Part shown: one piece after another, positions 1 to 9,400 of the stretch
Layout: each line of letters begins with the position of its first letter
Position numbering within the stretch: position 1 is the first letter of the stretch
Assembly (NCBI GenBank): GCA_001970855.1
Contig: LSSN01002382.1
Location: 1 to 26,240 of the forward strand
Direction of reading: 5' to 3'
DNA from: Smittium culicis
Lineage: Eukaryota > Kickxellomycota > Harpellomycetes > Harpellales > Legeriomycetaceae
DNA: 26,240 nt
The notes under the pieces: model-generated
Told to the model about the DNA's origin: nothing
Database searches by the model: none
What the model saw: only the letters and a program-made list of their open reading frames with translations
Translations under genes and position numbers: made by a program

Positions 1-154
1 ACCATATTAAATAAAATATCGTTTTATTTATTGTGATATAAGCAAAAAAATTTAAAAGTTTTATTTGCGCTAAATGTTGTAGTACTATAATGGTACGTAT
101 CAAAATATTCTAAAAATTTCAAGTTAAGTATAATATTGTTGTAATAATTTCCAA

Positions 155-348
155 TTACCTCTTTCTCGACTAACATACTTTACTAAATCGAATAAATCGA
201 TTCGTTTAAGATTCATAGCCATAATTATTACTTGCTGCTACTATACCATAAACCAATAATTTTTAAAGTCTCGATATTAAATTATTGTATCCAAATACGG
301 TTGGCTATGTCTGTGATCACAAACAGTCTACCGTGCATGAATGGACAA
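155..348 (-). mobile_element. TTAA-type MITE, copy 1 (diverged)
   Basis: This is a degenerate, reverse-oriented copy of the repeat family described at 24428-24623. Its left edge reads TTACCTCTTTCTCGAC, matching the family terminal repeat. Reading the minus strand, the conserved internal blocks appear in order: GCACGGTAGACTGTTTGTGATC near 340-319, then ATAGTAGCAGCAAGTAAT, then CTTAAACGAATCGATTTATTCG. The right edge near 344-348 (CC.TTCATG on the minus strand) has lost the clean TTAACCC. The length of ~194 bp equals that of the better copies. It ends about 390 bp before the Ngl2-like start codon. Confidence 0.65.
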
Positions 349-476
349 ACAACTGATTCGCTTTAAAATTACAATAGTAGCTATTACCTAATGAAAATAG
401 CCAATTTCTAGCATTCTGTAAAAATACAACATTCCAAGCCAATAAATTAATTCATAATAATCGGCCTGAAAAAACG

Positions 477-640
477 TCTTGGATTTAATTAAAAAAAGTC
501 TTGAAATTCACGCCTATTTTATGAATAAATCTTGGAAATTAAGAAAAAGATCTTCCAATTAAGTAAAAGTTCTTGGAATTAAGAATAGTTCTTGGATTTT
601 AATAAAAGATCTTGGAAATTAATAAAAGTTCTTGTGTTTA
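477..640. repeat. ~20-bp imperfect tandem repeat
   Basis: Eight degenerate units begin with TCTT at 477, 499, 530, 551, 571, 590, 610 and 630. The consensus is about TCTTGGAATTAAKAAAAGT, and spacing settles to 19-21 bp from 530 onward. The array ends about 100 bp before the start codon at 742. It could be a minisatellite or a repeated binding site; the sequence alone does not decide. Confidence 0.75.
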
Positions 641-657
641 ATAGTTAACCTAATTAA

Positions 658-665
658 TATAAAGG
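658..665 (+). promoter_or_regulatory. Possible TATA box
   Basis: TATAAAGG lies 77 bp upstream of the ATG at 742, a reasonable place for a core promoter. In such AT-rich DNA TATA-like strings are common. The call rests on the GG that follows and on position only. Confidence 0.3.
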
Positions 666-741
666 ATGCTTACCAATTTAATAAACTTTCATATACTTGA
701 CCTACATCTACAAGATACTAAATCTAAAAATATCATAATAA

Positions 742-2151
742 ATGAGCAATCCTGTCCCTAAATCATGCAAGAACCGCAAGTTTATCTCTGTGCTCAATAC
801 TGCCGATGAAACGGCTGTTCCAACTGAATCGTTTTCTATAATGTCGTATAATGTCCTATCGCAAAAAAATATAAGGCGTACGATGTTTCCTTATGCAAGC
901 TCAAACTCTCTAAAGTGGAAATTCAGAAAAGGTAATTTGCTTAGCGAGATCAAACACCTGCGCCCAGATATTATCTGCCTACAGGAAGTTACAATAGATC
1001 ATTATCATCAGGTATTTCAGCCTGAATTCACAAAATGGGGTTATATTGGCGAACTTCATTTTTCTTATGGTAAAAACCATGGAGTCGCAATTATGTGCTT
1101 GAAGGAAAAATTCAGCATTGTCTCTAATATGCGAATTGAACTTGGTTGTCAGCGCAACCCTAACGATCCTGACAGTTTTTATATACCTGACAACATCGCA
1201 CAGATTTTTGTTCTAGAATTTAACGAAAACTCAAGCACAGATAGCCTAACTCAATTGACCAACTCAAATAATAGCATCCCAACTACACCGAACGTAGAGG
1301 GCCCTTTGGAATTGGATTCACAAAGCGAAAACGAATTAGACATTGGTATGCCAAACAAAAAACATAAATCTAGCAATGAATCACTTGAGACTAGTTTTAA
1401 AGAATCCCATAAGAATCGAATTATTGTTGCAAACACTCATCTCTATTGGAAGCCAGATGGAGGTTTCGAGCGTTTTCAGCAAATGACTAAAATACTGTCT
1501 TGCTGTAAACAATTATCAGCTGACAACAAATATCCATTATTAATGTGTGGAGATTTTAACACTACCCCTGACGACACATTATACACACTACTAACTTGCC
1601 CAAAACCATTGAAACTGTCTCTTGATATGACTGAACAGCTTTTACCTACCACAACTGATTATGATTCTTCAGAAGAACAAGATGATTTTCCAGACGGCTC
1701 AAATACTGATGAAAAAATCACTCAGCAGCTTCTTGAAGCACAAAAGAATATTGACTCTATATATAACAATGACTTAAATATGGTTAACTCAAAATTAAAC
1801 AAGTTCTACTCTGATTTTAAAAATTATACTTTTTTTAGCTCTTATTCAAATTATTCGCAGTATGATGAATCCCATCTAAATAATCCAAAATGGACAGGAG
1901 AGCCTCTCTATACCAACTATACTAACTGGAAAGGTACTCTTGATTACATAATGATTCAGAGATTCCCATTCAAAGACACTGAAACCAATTCTATAAACAA
2001 ATGCAGTACCAACAATAATTCCCAAGCTTTTGTGCTGAAAGAAATTCTTTCAATTCCTAATACTACTTTTTTGATCCCTGGACTTCCCAATGAGGCGTTT
2101 TCCAGTGACCATATATCCATAATGGCAAAGATAGACTACTACAAAAATTAG
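742..2151 (+). CDS. NGL2: Ngl2-like RNA exonuclease (CCR4/EEP family)
   Basis: This is a complete, intronless 469-residue member of the endonuclease/exonuclease/phosphatase fold, in the CCR4-Ngl-Angel group of Mg-dependent 3'-5' RNA nucleases. Visible motifs, in order: SYNVLSQ (35-41, Asn37), LQEV (80-83, metal-binding Glu82), NTHLYW (231-236, His233), GDFNTTPDD (270-278, Asp271/Asn273), TLDYI (399-403, Asp401) and SSDH (454-457, Asp456/His457). All catalytic positions expected for the fold are present. The segment after THLYW (PDGGFERFQQ) resembles yeast Ngl2/Ngl3, which trim the 3' end of 5.8S rRNA, more than Ccr4, and there is no leucine-rich-repeat N-terminus. Two low-complexity Ser/Asn/Asp-rich insertions (about 161-225 and 300-345) make the core longer than minimal. 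The start is the first ATG of the frame. The assignment to Ngl2 rather than Angel or PDE12 is less sure than the family. Confidence 0.9.
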   Translation: MSNPVPKSCKNRKFISVLNTADETAVPTESFSIMSYNVLSQKNIRRTMFPYASSNSLKWKFRKGNLLSEIKHLRPDIICLQEVTIDHYHQVFQPEFTKWGYIGELHFSYGKNHGVAIMCLKEKFSIVSNMRIELGCQRNPNDPDSFYIPDNIAQIFVLEFNENSSTDSLTQLTNSNNSIPTTPNVEGPLELDSQSENELDIGMPNKKHKSSNESLETSFKESHKNRIIVANTHLYWKPDGGFERFQQMTKILSCCKQLSADNKYPLLMCGDFNTTPDDTLYTLLTCPKPLKLSLDMTEQLLPTTTDYDSSEEQDDFPDGSNTDEKITQQLLEAQKNIDSIYNNDLNMVNSKLNKFYSDFKNYTFFSSYSNYSQYDESHLNNPKWTGEPLYTNYTNWKGTLDYIMIQRFPFKDTETNSINKCSTNNNSQAFVLKEILSIPNTTFLIPGLPNEAFSSDHISIMAKIDYYKN

Positions 2152-3832
2152 AGAGTTACATTAACTTGATTTGCGATTACATTAATTTTCACAAACCATC
2201 ATCAAAAAAATTTTTTGACCCACATAAACATACTATACTCAGTCTTCAACGTTTCCCTGCGTTTTTCCTCACTCGAACATATCCTCCTAAAAAATTCACC
2301 TAATTATTCGAAAAAGTTAAAAAACTTTTTCCTAATTTAAAAATAACAAAGCCTTAGTTATACTGAAACTTCTTTATTTGCACAAAAGTACTTTATTAGA
2401 CAAAACTACATCAAAATCAAAATTTTAATCATTTAAATTTCTGTATATACTTGAAAATATAGAACACTTATAATAAACACTTTTATCAATAATAACCTCT
2501 ATTCTACTTTTTCCTTTCGCTCGTATTAATTCTTATATTGTCCAAAATTATGATCCGAATAAATTTATTTAGTTTAAGCACCATTCAGATAATAAGACTA
2601 ATAATAATCGTCATAAATTACCTTTTAGCTAAATTTATTATACTCTAAGGTTTTTTTTCATTCATGAGTTAAAAATTTTTATTCTTTAAAGTGGTTAATA
2701 TAACTTTTTTTCTGCATATTACATCCACGTATTGACTCATTATGATTGCATTAAAGGTTAAATTTCCAATTAAATATACAATAAATTATTGTGTTACATT
2801 GTCATATCTCGACATTAACTTCAACGGATGTTACACCGATAATTACCTTACTATTTATATTATGTACTTTTACACTATTATAAAATTTGGCAGATTTACC
2901 TCGTTTTATTATTTAATTAATTTTTAATTTATGTTTTTATTTTTATTTTTATTTTTATTTTTATTGTTATTTATTTTATTCTGTTTATCTTTGTTATTCA
3001 GTTTATCATATAAAATATCTCCAGTGGTTTATATAAACATAATTTGAGCTATTTTTAAAATAAACCCTTCCTAAAATAAAAATATTTTATTTCCTATTTT
3101 TATAATTCAGAAATGATTTAAACAATATATCATAATCTTTATTCCCTATGTGATTGTATTATTAAAAATGATCCTAGAATAGAAATCATTTATTTTATTG
3201 AATTTAGACTTTTACTAACTTTTTTTAGTTAAATATTCAAAAATAATATATTTATTTTCATATTTGTAAACATTAATTATAAAATATTAGTATAAATAAA
3301 AACAAATTCAGGATTTATCTATTTTAACTAGTTTCACTAAATTTTATCCCTCCATAAAAAAATGAATTATTTATGCAAAAAATATATTTCTAATAGTATT
3401 CCAAATCCGAAAAATCTATCAAGACACTTTCCTGATGTCTCTAATATGTGATCTTTAAATTAAAGCTAAGTTTAGCTTGAATGTATGTAGGATATTATCT
3501 ATTCGCAAATAAAATATACCATTGTTTTTAGGATATATAGTTTGATTGTGAGCGATAAAATCCAAGTTGAGCCTAATTCACAAAAAAAAATTATCAAATA
3601 TCTATTTAAATATTAACGAAAATAGTGAGTGTTTAAATTTAAAAAACAACAATAAATAAATAAATATTCGATTATATATATAATTAATAATATAAAACTA
3701 AAGTACGATAATGAAATTAAAATAGTTACACTAAGAAATAAATAAATAACATAGGATTCAGATATCGCTATAGTATATAAAATGACGATAGTATAAAGTT
3801 ATGTGAACAGAAAATGATGCTTAATATCCTAT
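2152..3832. other. Intergenic, convergent gene tails
   Basis: This AT-rich spacer separates the 3' ends of the exonuclease gene (plus) and the dehydrogenase gene (minus). The only open frame, 2742-2927, is 61 codons with no recognisable motif and looks like chance. A slightly GC-richer patch lies at 2235-2290. I see no RNA gene. Confidence 0.6.
2934..2963. repeat. (TTTTTA)5 microsatellite
   Basis: Five exact TTTTTA units lie in the convergent intergenic region, followed by imperfect TTATT units. It is a simple repeat. Confidence 0.85.
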
Positions 3833-6800
3833 TCAAATTTCTTTTGGAATGACTTTATATGGGTTAAGTATACCATTTGGATCAAATTTATCCTTAATTT
3901 TTTTCATAATACTGATCATTTCTTTGGACTTGGAGTACTTTAAAAATCCTGGTTTAATTGATCCCAACCCATGTTCAGCTGAAATCGATCCATTATGTGA
4001 TTTTGCGTATTCGAAAATATGCTCTTCGAATATTGCTGTTGATTCAGAGTTGTACTTATCAACAACAACATTCAAGTGCAAGTTTCCGTCGCCTAAATGG
4101 CCGAATCCTGTAACGTATCTCAAATGGTTATCATTTTTGTTTGCAGAGTATTTCTTGCAGCTGTTTATTCCAATTTCATCAAACTTTTTCCTCATAGTAA
4201 CAATCGCATCCTCCATGTAAGCTACTGGGATTGAGATATCAAATGTCAATGTATTTCCGAATTTTGAATGCGAGTTTATCATTGATTCTCTGACTTCCCA
4301 CATTTTACCGATCTAGTTTATAACGTATTGGTTTTTAATAAAAATATATATTGCTAAAATTGATATTTTATTATGATAGCCAAAAACAAGATAGCTAATT
4401 GGGCGTTAAAATAAAAATCTAGTAGTATATTTAGTTTATTTAATAGTTATTTTTAAAATCTCACAAGTAAAAATAAAGCGTATATTCAGCAAAAAATAAG
4501 AAAAAATGAAGTAGGATATAACAATACCATATCCACCCAAATATTATCAAAAAAATTCAAATTTATGCTTTGAATTTTTCAAGCTCATTCTTTTCATGCC
4601 TCAATAAAGAATTATAGTTGATTAAATAATTAATAAAAAGATAATGAAATACCTTTCCGCCTTCGATAACAATACCATCTTCAACAGTTCCTGAATTTTG
4701 CAAATCTTCGTACAGTGACATTAATTTCTGGTTTTTGTTAAATACAAAATTGTTTAGATAGCGTAAGTTTTTATAGATAGAGACATTATATAAATAATAA
4801 TGGTTTTAGAAAAAATACCTGCTCATCATGGTCTGCATTTGATCCACTGATTTCAATCAAGATATAATAATCATACTTTTCAGTTAGTGGATTTGCCATG
4901 TTAAAGGTATCCAGAGAAAATTCCATGCTCTGGCGGTCCCAAAACTCAAATGCTAAAAATAAAAAAAGGAATACAAATAAGAAATACAGTTTAAATTAGT
5001 TTCAATATGAGTTGAGGTTAAATTGTGTAAATTTATTTGAATCGAAACTGAGTAATAATTCCAGAATCTCATGAGGAAAAAAATATATAAATATATTATT
5101 GGTTTTAATTTTAAACTAACCTGATAAAACTTCAGATAAATGTGTTTTAGTTTTTCTGAAGGCTTCTAAAACATTACGATATGAGTTTATACCAAAAAGG
5201 GCCAAATTTATATTCTGAATTTTTTTTTATAAAAAAGTATTTATATCGATTAAAAAGCTGAATATATTGAAGTAACGTATTAATCAAGAAAAAAAAATTA
5301 AATCTCAATACCTTTGGTTTTTTAGCAGTTAAAATAGAAACACCAGTCACAACGCCTAAAGTTCCTTCAGCGCCGATAAATAGCTGTTTTATGTCGTAAC
5401 CTGTGCTATCTTTTCGAAGAGTTGAAAGGTTGTTGATAATTGTTCCGTCAGGTAAAACCTGATTTTTTTATATTTAAAATTAATTTATTGATGGTTTTTA
5501 AAAATGAAACTTGTAGATGCTTAGTGCAAAATGAGAAAATAAAATAAAAGAGGAAAACTAACCACTTCCAAGCCTAGGACAGACCCATGGAGTGAGCCGA
5601 ATTTCAAGTATCTGATTCCACCTGCGTTTGTAGACACATTTCCTCCTATATGACAGCTAATAGAATAAATGTGAAAATAAGTTAGCTATTTTTAGTTATA
5701 AAGGATGATATATTTTGGGTAAAGTACACCTTTCAAGAAATATTAGATTATAAACAAGTTAATTAAATGTATTTATAATTGACTTAATAAATTTTAAGTG
5801 TTCAAATTTAAATCAAGATTATTGTTGAGTCTTTTTGATGTTACCTGCCTTTGGCTCCCAAATCTATTGGCATGGTTAAACCGAATTCACCAACGTAATT
5901 ATCTAGCTCTTCAAGAACGCAACCAGCGTCACAAACTAAAGCACCAGAATCTTTATCCAAGCTCCTGATTTTATTCATTTTAGACAAACTTAAAATAACT
6001 TCATCAAATACTGCAATTCCACCAGCTAGATATATATGGATATTAAATAAAATTATAGTAAAAGTTTCATATTAAAAATCATATTATAAATTATGTGAAA
6101 TGTATTGACGTTATAGAGCCATTTTTTTATTTTTTCAATTGTATATAGCAAATATATAATTTTATATTGGAAATTCGAAATACCTAATACTCCAGTATTT
6201 CCTCCTTGGGGCACAATGGCAATCCTACGATATATAAAAATTACAATGAGTTAACCAGATAAATAGTAGCATCATTAAAAACGTACATTTTTTCGTTGCA
6301 GTATTTTAGGATTTGGCTAACTTGATTAGCGGTTGTTGGGAATAGTACTAGATTAGAGCTTCCTGTTATATCAGTGAAAGCGGCTATATTGTGGATATGT
6401 AAATCGTGTGTTGTGTGTTTGCCGCCATATTCTTGGGTGGTCAAAATCGACGAGCTTGGTAAAATCGATCCAAAGAAATCAACATCTTCTTTTTCGAGCT
6501 ATATATTTATTGATTATTTCATGCATTACTTAAATTTCATAGATAAATCGAAATTTTTCAAAAGGAGTGTTGCTCTTGATGTTTAAAAATAAAAATAAAA
6601 ATAAAAAAATTATTAGCTTACCTTTTTAAATTTTTCGATTTTAGTGACAGCAGGATTGGTTATATATCTACTCTGAGTAAATTTAAAAATAGACAAGGAA
6701 TTTTTTCTATCTAGTGGAGAATAATAATTTTTATTAAGGCTAGAGAAAAAATTTCTATGTGCGAGATTTGTTAAATTAGCAGTTTCACGAGTAGCAATAT

Positions 6801-6915
6801 TTAAGCTGGAGATTCTGACAGCTCTTTTAGGAGCAAGTTTAAATAAATTCATCTTGTAGCTGGTATTTGACAGAATAAACAGTTGAAATTTATCTAGGTC
6901 GGATTTCAACAGCAA
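3833..6915 (-). CDS. DLD2: Mitochondrial D-2-hydroxyglutarate / D-lactate dehydrogenase
   Basis: This FAD flavoenzyme oxidises D-2-hydroxyacids in mitochondria. I join ten exons, all with GT..AG introns and a continuous frame: 6915-6622, 6498-6287, 6224-6184, 6025-5845, 5656-5563, 5458-5312, 5214-5121, 4952-4819, 4727-4653, 4312-3833. This gives 583 residues; yeast Dld2 is about 530. Introns are 62-340 nt. The FAD-binding domain contains [13 protein letters not shown] (173-185), GAKGSCHIGG (240-249), TNAGG (252-256) and GAEGTLG (303-309). The C-terminal oxidase domain contains [11 protein letters not shown] (His496, His503, Asn505) and SAEHGLG (Glu537, His538), the expected metal and active-site residues. 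Met22 (ATG at 6852) is a better start for a targeting peptide than Met1, since the residues after it are rich in Arg/Ser and nearly free of acids; starting there gives 562 residues. An oddity is LTFD at 446-449, where relatives have YKYD. The 340-nt last intron and its acceptor at 4314-4313 are the least certain junction. Dld2 and D2HGDH activity cannot be told apart from sequence alone. Confidence 0.88.
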
Positions 6916-6948
6916 TGGTATGAAAAAACTTTAAAAAAACAATATTTC

Positions 6949-6959
6949 GCGGTAACCGC
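6949..6959. promoter_or_regulatory. CGG-N3-CCG palindrome upstream of the dehydrogenase gene
   Basis: GCGGTAACCGC has perfect 5-bp inverted arms around one base and sits in otherwise AT-rich DNA. It lies 34 bp upstream of Met1 and 97 bp upstream of the preferred Met22 of the dehydrogenase. Inverted CGG triplets with a fixed spacer are the classic target of dimeric fungal Zn2Cys6 transcription factors. Occupancy is inference. Confidence 0.4.
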
Positions 6960-7694
6960 CTAGTTTTATAACAAATCAATTTAGCTTATGTTAGAGAAAG
7001 TGTTTTAAACGCTTTTCGCTAATCCACATCACAATAATTAAATTTTATTTTGGACATAAAAACAAGATTACAAAAAATTATTTTGATAAGTTTCAGCATA
7101 AGACATTAAATTACAACTATAAAACTATCAAGAATTAGGGGGTAGTTTGTATTACTACTTCCATCCACAAAACTTTTTCAACTAGTTTACTACCACTCAG
7201 AATTTGTTAAAGAAATATCATTTTTTAATTTATTTACAAAATATAAAACGTTGATAAAAATCTCCGTTGTGAAATAAGGGGGAGAATAAAAAATAATTTA
7301 TTAAAACAATAATAAAAAAGTTTCAGATAATTATCATAGTATTCTACTTTTTTTTTTTGGAACTGCGCTAATTGTAAAAAAATTTTAATAATAACCAAAG
7401 TCAAATTGTTTAGTGAAAAATTACCAAGTCTAAAAATAATTCCATAGGTTACAATCAATTTAAATTGGTTAATAATAATGTATTAGTAAATTAAATTCTA
7501 TAGCTATTAATTTTTATTTCTTCATATTTTTAAGCTAAATATGGTGGTTACAATACCTCTATGGTTCAATTCATTAGCTAACTTTATGATAAGACGAAAT
7601 TATTAAATTGATTTCAATGTATACTTTTTATGTTTTTATGAATTTTATTATTTTAATATCCCAATTTATTTCGTTGAAAAATATTGAAAATTAA
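6960..7694. other. AT-rich spacer
   Basis: No gene is supported here. The 74-codon minus-strand frame at 7234-7458 has no motif and an AT-driven composition. A short open stretch on the plus strand near 7541-7606 begins with ATGGTGGTTACAATACCTC and soon stops. It could belong with the exon-like segment that follows, but no GT donor joins them convincingly. Confidence 0.4.
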
Positions 7695-7862
7695 TTTCGA
7701 TTAATAGGTTACTTATTAGATCAAAATAGCTACCAAGAATATGTTACGCATCAATATTACAATCACGGCGATATAAATACACTTCGTGCTGAATTATTGT
7801 ATAAATTAAACAAAGTACTTTCACATGAGTTGTATTTAAATATTGAAGATTATGATAGATAA
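7695..7862 (+). pseudogene. Exon-like open frame, possible terminal exon or gene fragment
   Basis: An open plus-strand frame without an ATG runs to TAA at 7860-7862. The sequence TTAATAG at 7701-7707 would serve as a splice acceptor, making the exon 7708-7862. Its roughly 50 residues are balanced and contain NHGDINTLRAELLYKLNKVL in a GC-richer patch, unlike the Lys/Asn/Ile/Phe runs of chance frames nearby. I do not recognise the family. No upstream exon with a matching donor could be found, so it may be the 3' end of a degraded gene, or chance. Confidence 0.25.
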
Positions 7863-8477
7863 AAAGTATGACTTAAATATTATTGGCCCTAATTAACTAA
7901 GATTGTTAATAGTTTAGGCTTATCATAATATGTTTTTCAAATTTTCAAATTATTAGTTTCATTCAGAGGCATTTATTTGCAAAAAAAAAAAAAATTAAAG
8001 ATTTTGTATTGATTTTTAACTTTAAAATCGATTTTATACCTTGAAAGCATTGCACTATAAAAAATTTTCTTTGTATAATTTCTCATACGAGGAAATTTTA
8101 TGTTAAGGTGTTCTATACTCCACTATTATCGCAAATGCTTTTTCGCTATAGGGATTGAGTTCGGGCATGAGCGATATAATTTTTCATAGCTTCAATTACA
8201 CGAAATAATTGCGAAAACATTTTGTAGATTAACAAGTTTAATGATAAGGTATATTACAGCTTTTTAATTATTTATGTAAACTAAACTTAAACATATGAAT
8301 ATTTTTACTAAAATTACAAGCTAGAATTTTTTTTATTTAATAGAATAAATTTTTTTAGATTTTAGTAGATAGGGTAAAAAATATGAATTTTTAAAGCATA
8401 GAAATTAATTGAGATATATTACTAGTTATAGAAAAAATTATTAGAAGGCAGGTTGCTTATTTATTTTAATTAAAATT

Positions 8478-8535
8478 AATTGCAATTTATAATTTTAAAT
8501 AACTTTAATTACAATTTATAAGTTTAATTAACTTT
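8478..8535. repeat. 29-bp tandem duplication
   Basis: Two adjacent 29-bp units (8478-8506 and 8507-8535) differ at a few positions; both contain CAATTTATAA and end in AACTTT. It is a simple local duplication in the desert. Confidence 0.7.
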
Positions 8536-9331
8536 AATTCATGTATTCTTTAAACTTAAATAATAATTTAATTAAAAAAATACAAATACAAACTACGTCC
8601 TATATCATTTTCTAAGGTTTAATATATTAGAATTCGAACTAGAGCTGATAGTTGTCACCTCTAAAATTTTTGAAGTTTTTATATTATTTTCAGACTTTAT
8701 GATATAATATTATTATTTATAAGAAAAAAAATGATTTTTTTTACATTATTTGAATTTTTTTATTAATATGTAGTATTCTAATATTTGTAGTTCAGCCATG
8801 AATAAAAATTAAAATCATTTTTAATTGGTTTAATATAGTTATAATATTTGATCTTTTTTCTAACATGGATTTATTTTTTCCAAGTAAAAATTTGAATAAT
8901 AAGACAAGATATTATCTTTTTGGTCCCCTCTACATATAATAGCTCACTCTATTTAAACAATTTTCCTATAAGTTAAGAGTGAGTAAAAAGATATATAATC
9001 CAGAAATAAGGAGAATAAGTTAATAAGAGATTACCTTTTAAAAATTCAAGCATATATACAATCGATTCTTATAAATCATAAAGTTCTAAAATCTGACAAT
9101 AAATCTTTAATTTTTGATATTTGTAAAAAATATAAATAGAAAACGTAAATAAAATATATTTTACTCTTTTTTTACTTACAATTATAATTAATATTCATTT
9201 TTTTTATTCTTAAATACAATATGAATACAATGAGATATGAAATGCTACATTACAAATAAAAAAAATGTGTTATATCCTAAATTCGATATTAATCGTCTAC
9301 GCAGTATTTAAAAGTAAAAATACATTGTATA

Positions 9332-9400
9332 TTATAATAAAATAACCCCATCTTACAGAATAAATTATAATAATATAATAACCCTTTATTTCAGAATAAA
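9332..9400. repeat. ~33/36-bp tandem duplication
   Basis: Two units, 9332-9364 and 9365-9400, share a TTATAATAA start, a central AATAACCC and a CAGAATAAA end. They differ by a 3-bp length change and a few substitutions. Confidence 0.65.

Noticed and set aside
1251..1436. 61-codon minus-strand open frame inside the exonuclease gene
   Set aside because: It is a shadow of the low-complexity insertion in the plus-strand gene and has no motif.
3849..4220. 123-codon plus-strand open frame
   Set aside because: It is antisense to the last dehydrogenase exon, whose minus-strand frame carries the GHLGDGNLH and AEHG motifs; it is a shadow.
4313..4652. Possible extra exon inside the last dehydrogenase intron (about 4565-4603, minus strand, reading [11 protein letters not shown] then stop)
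   Set aside because: It runs into a stop with no usable donor, and the direct join of exons 9 and 10 already gives the spacing expected for the family.
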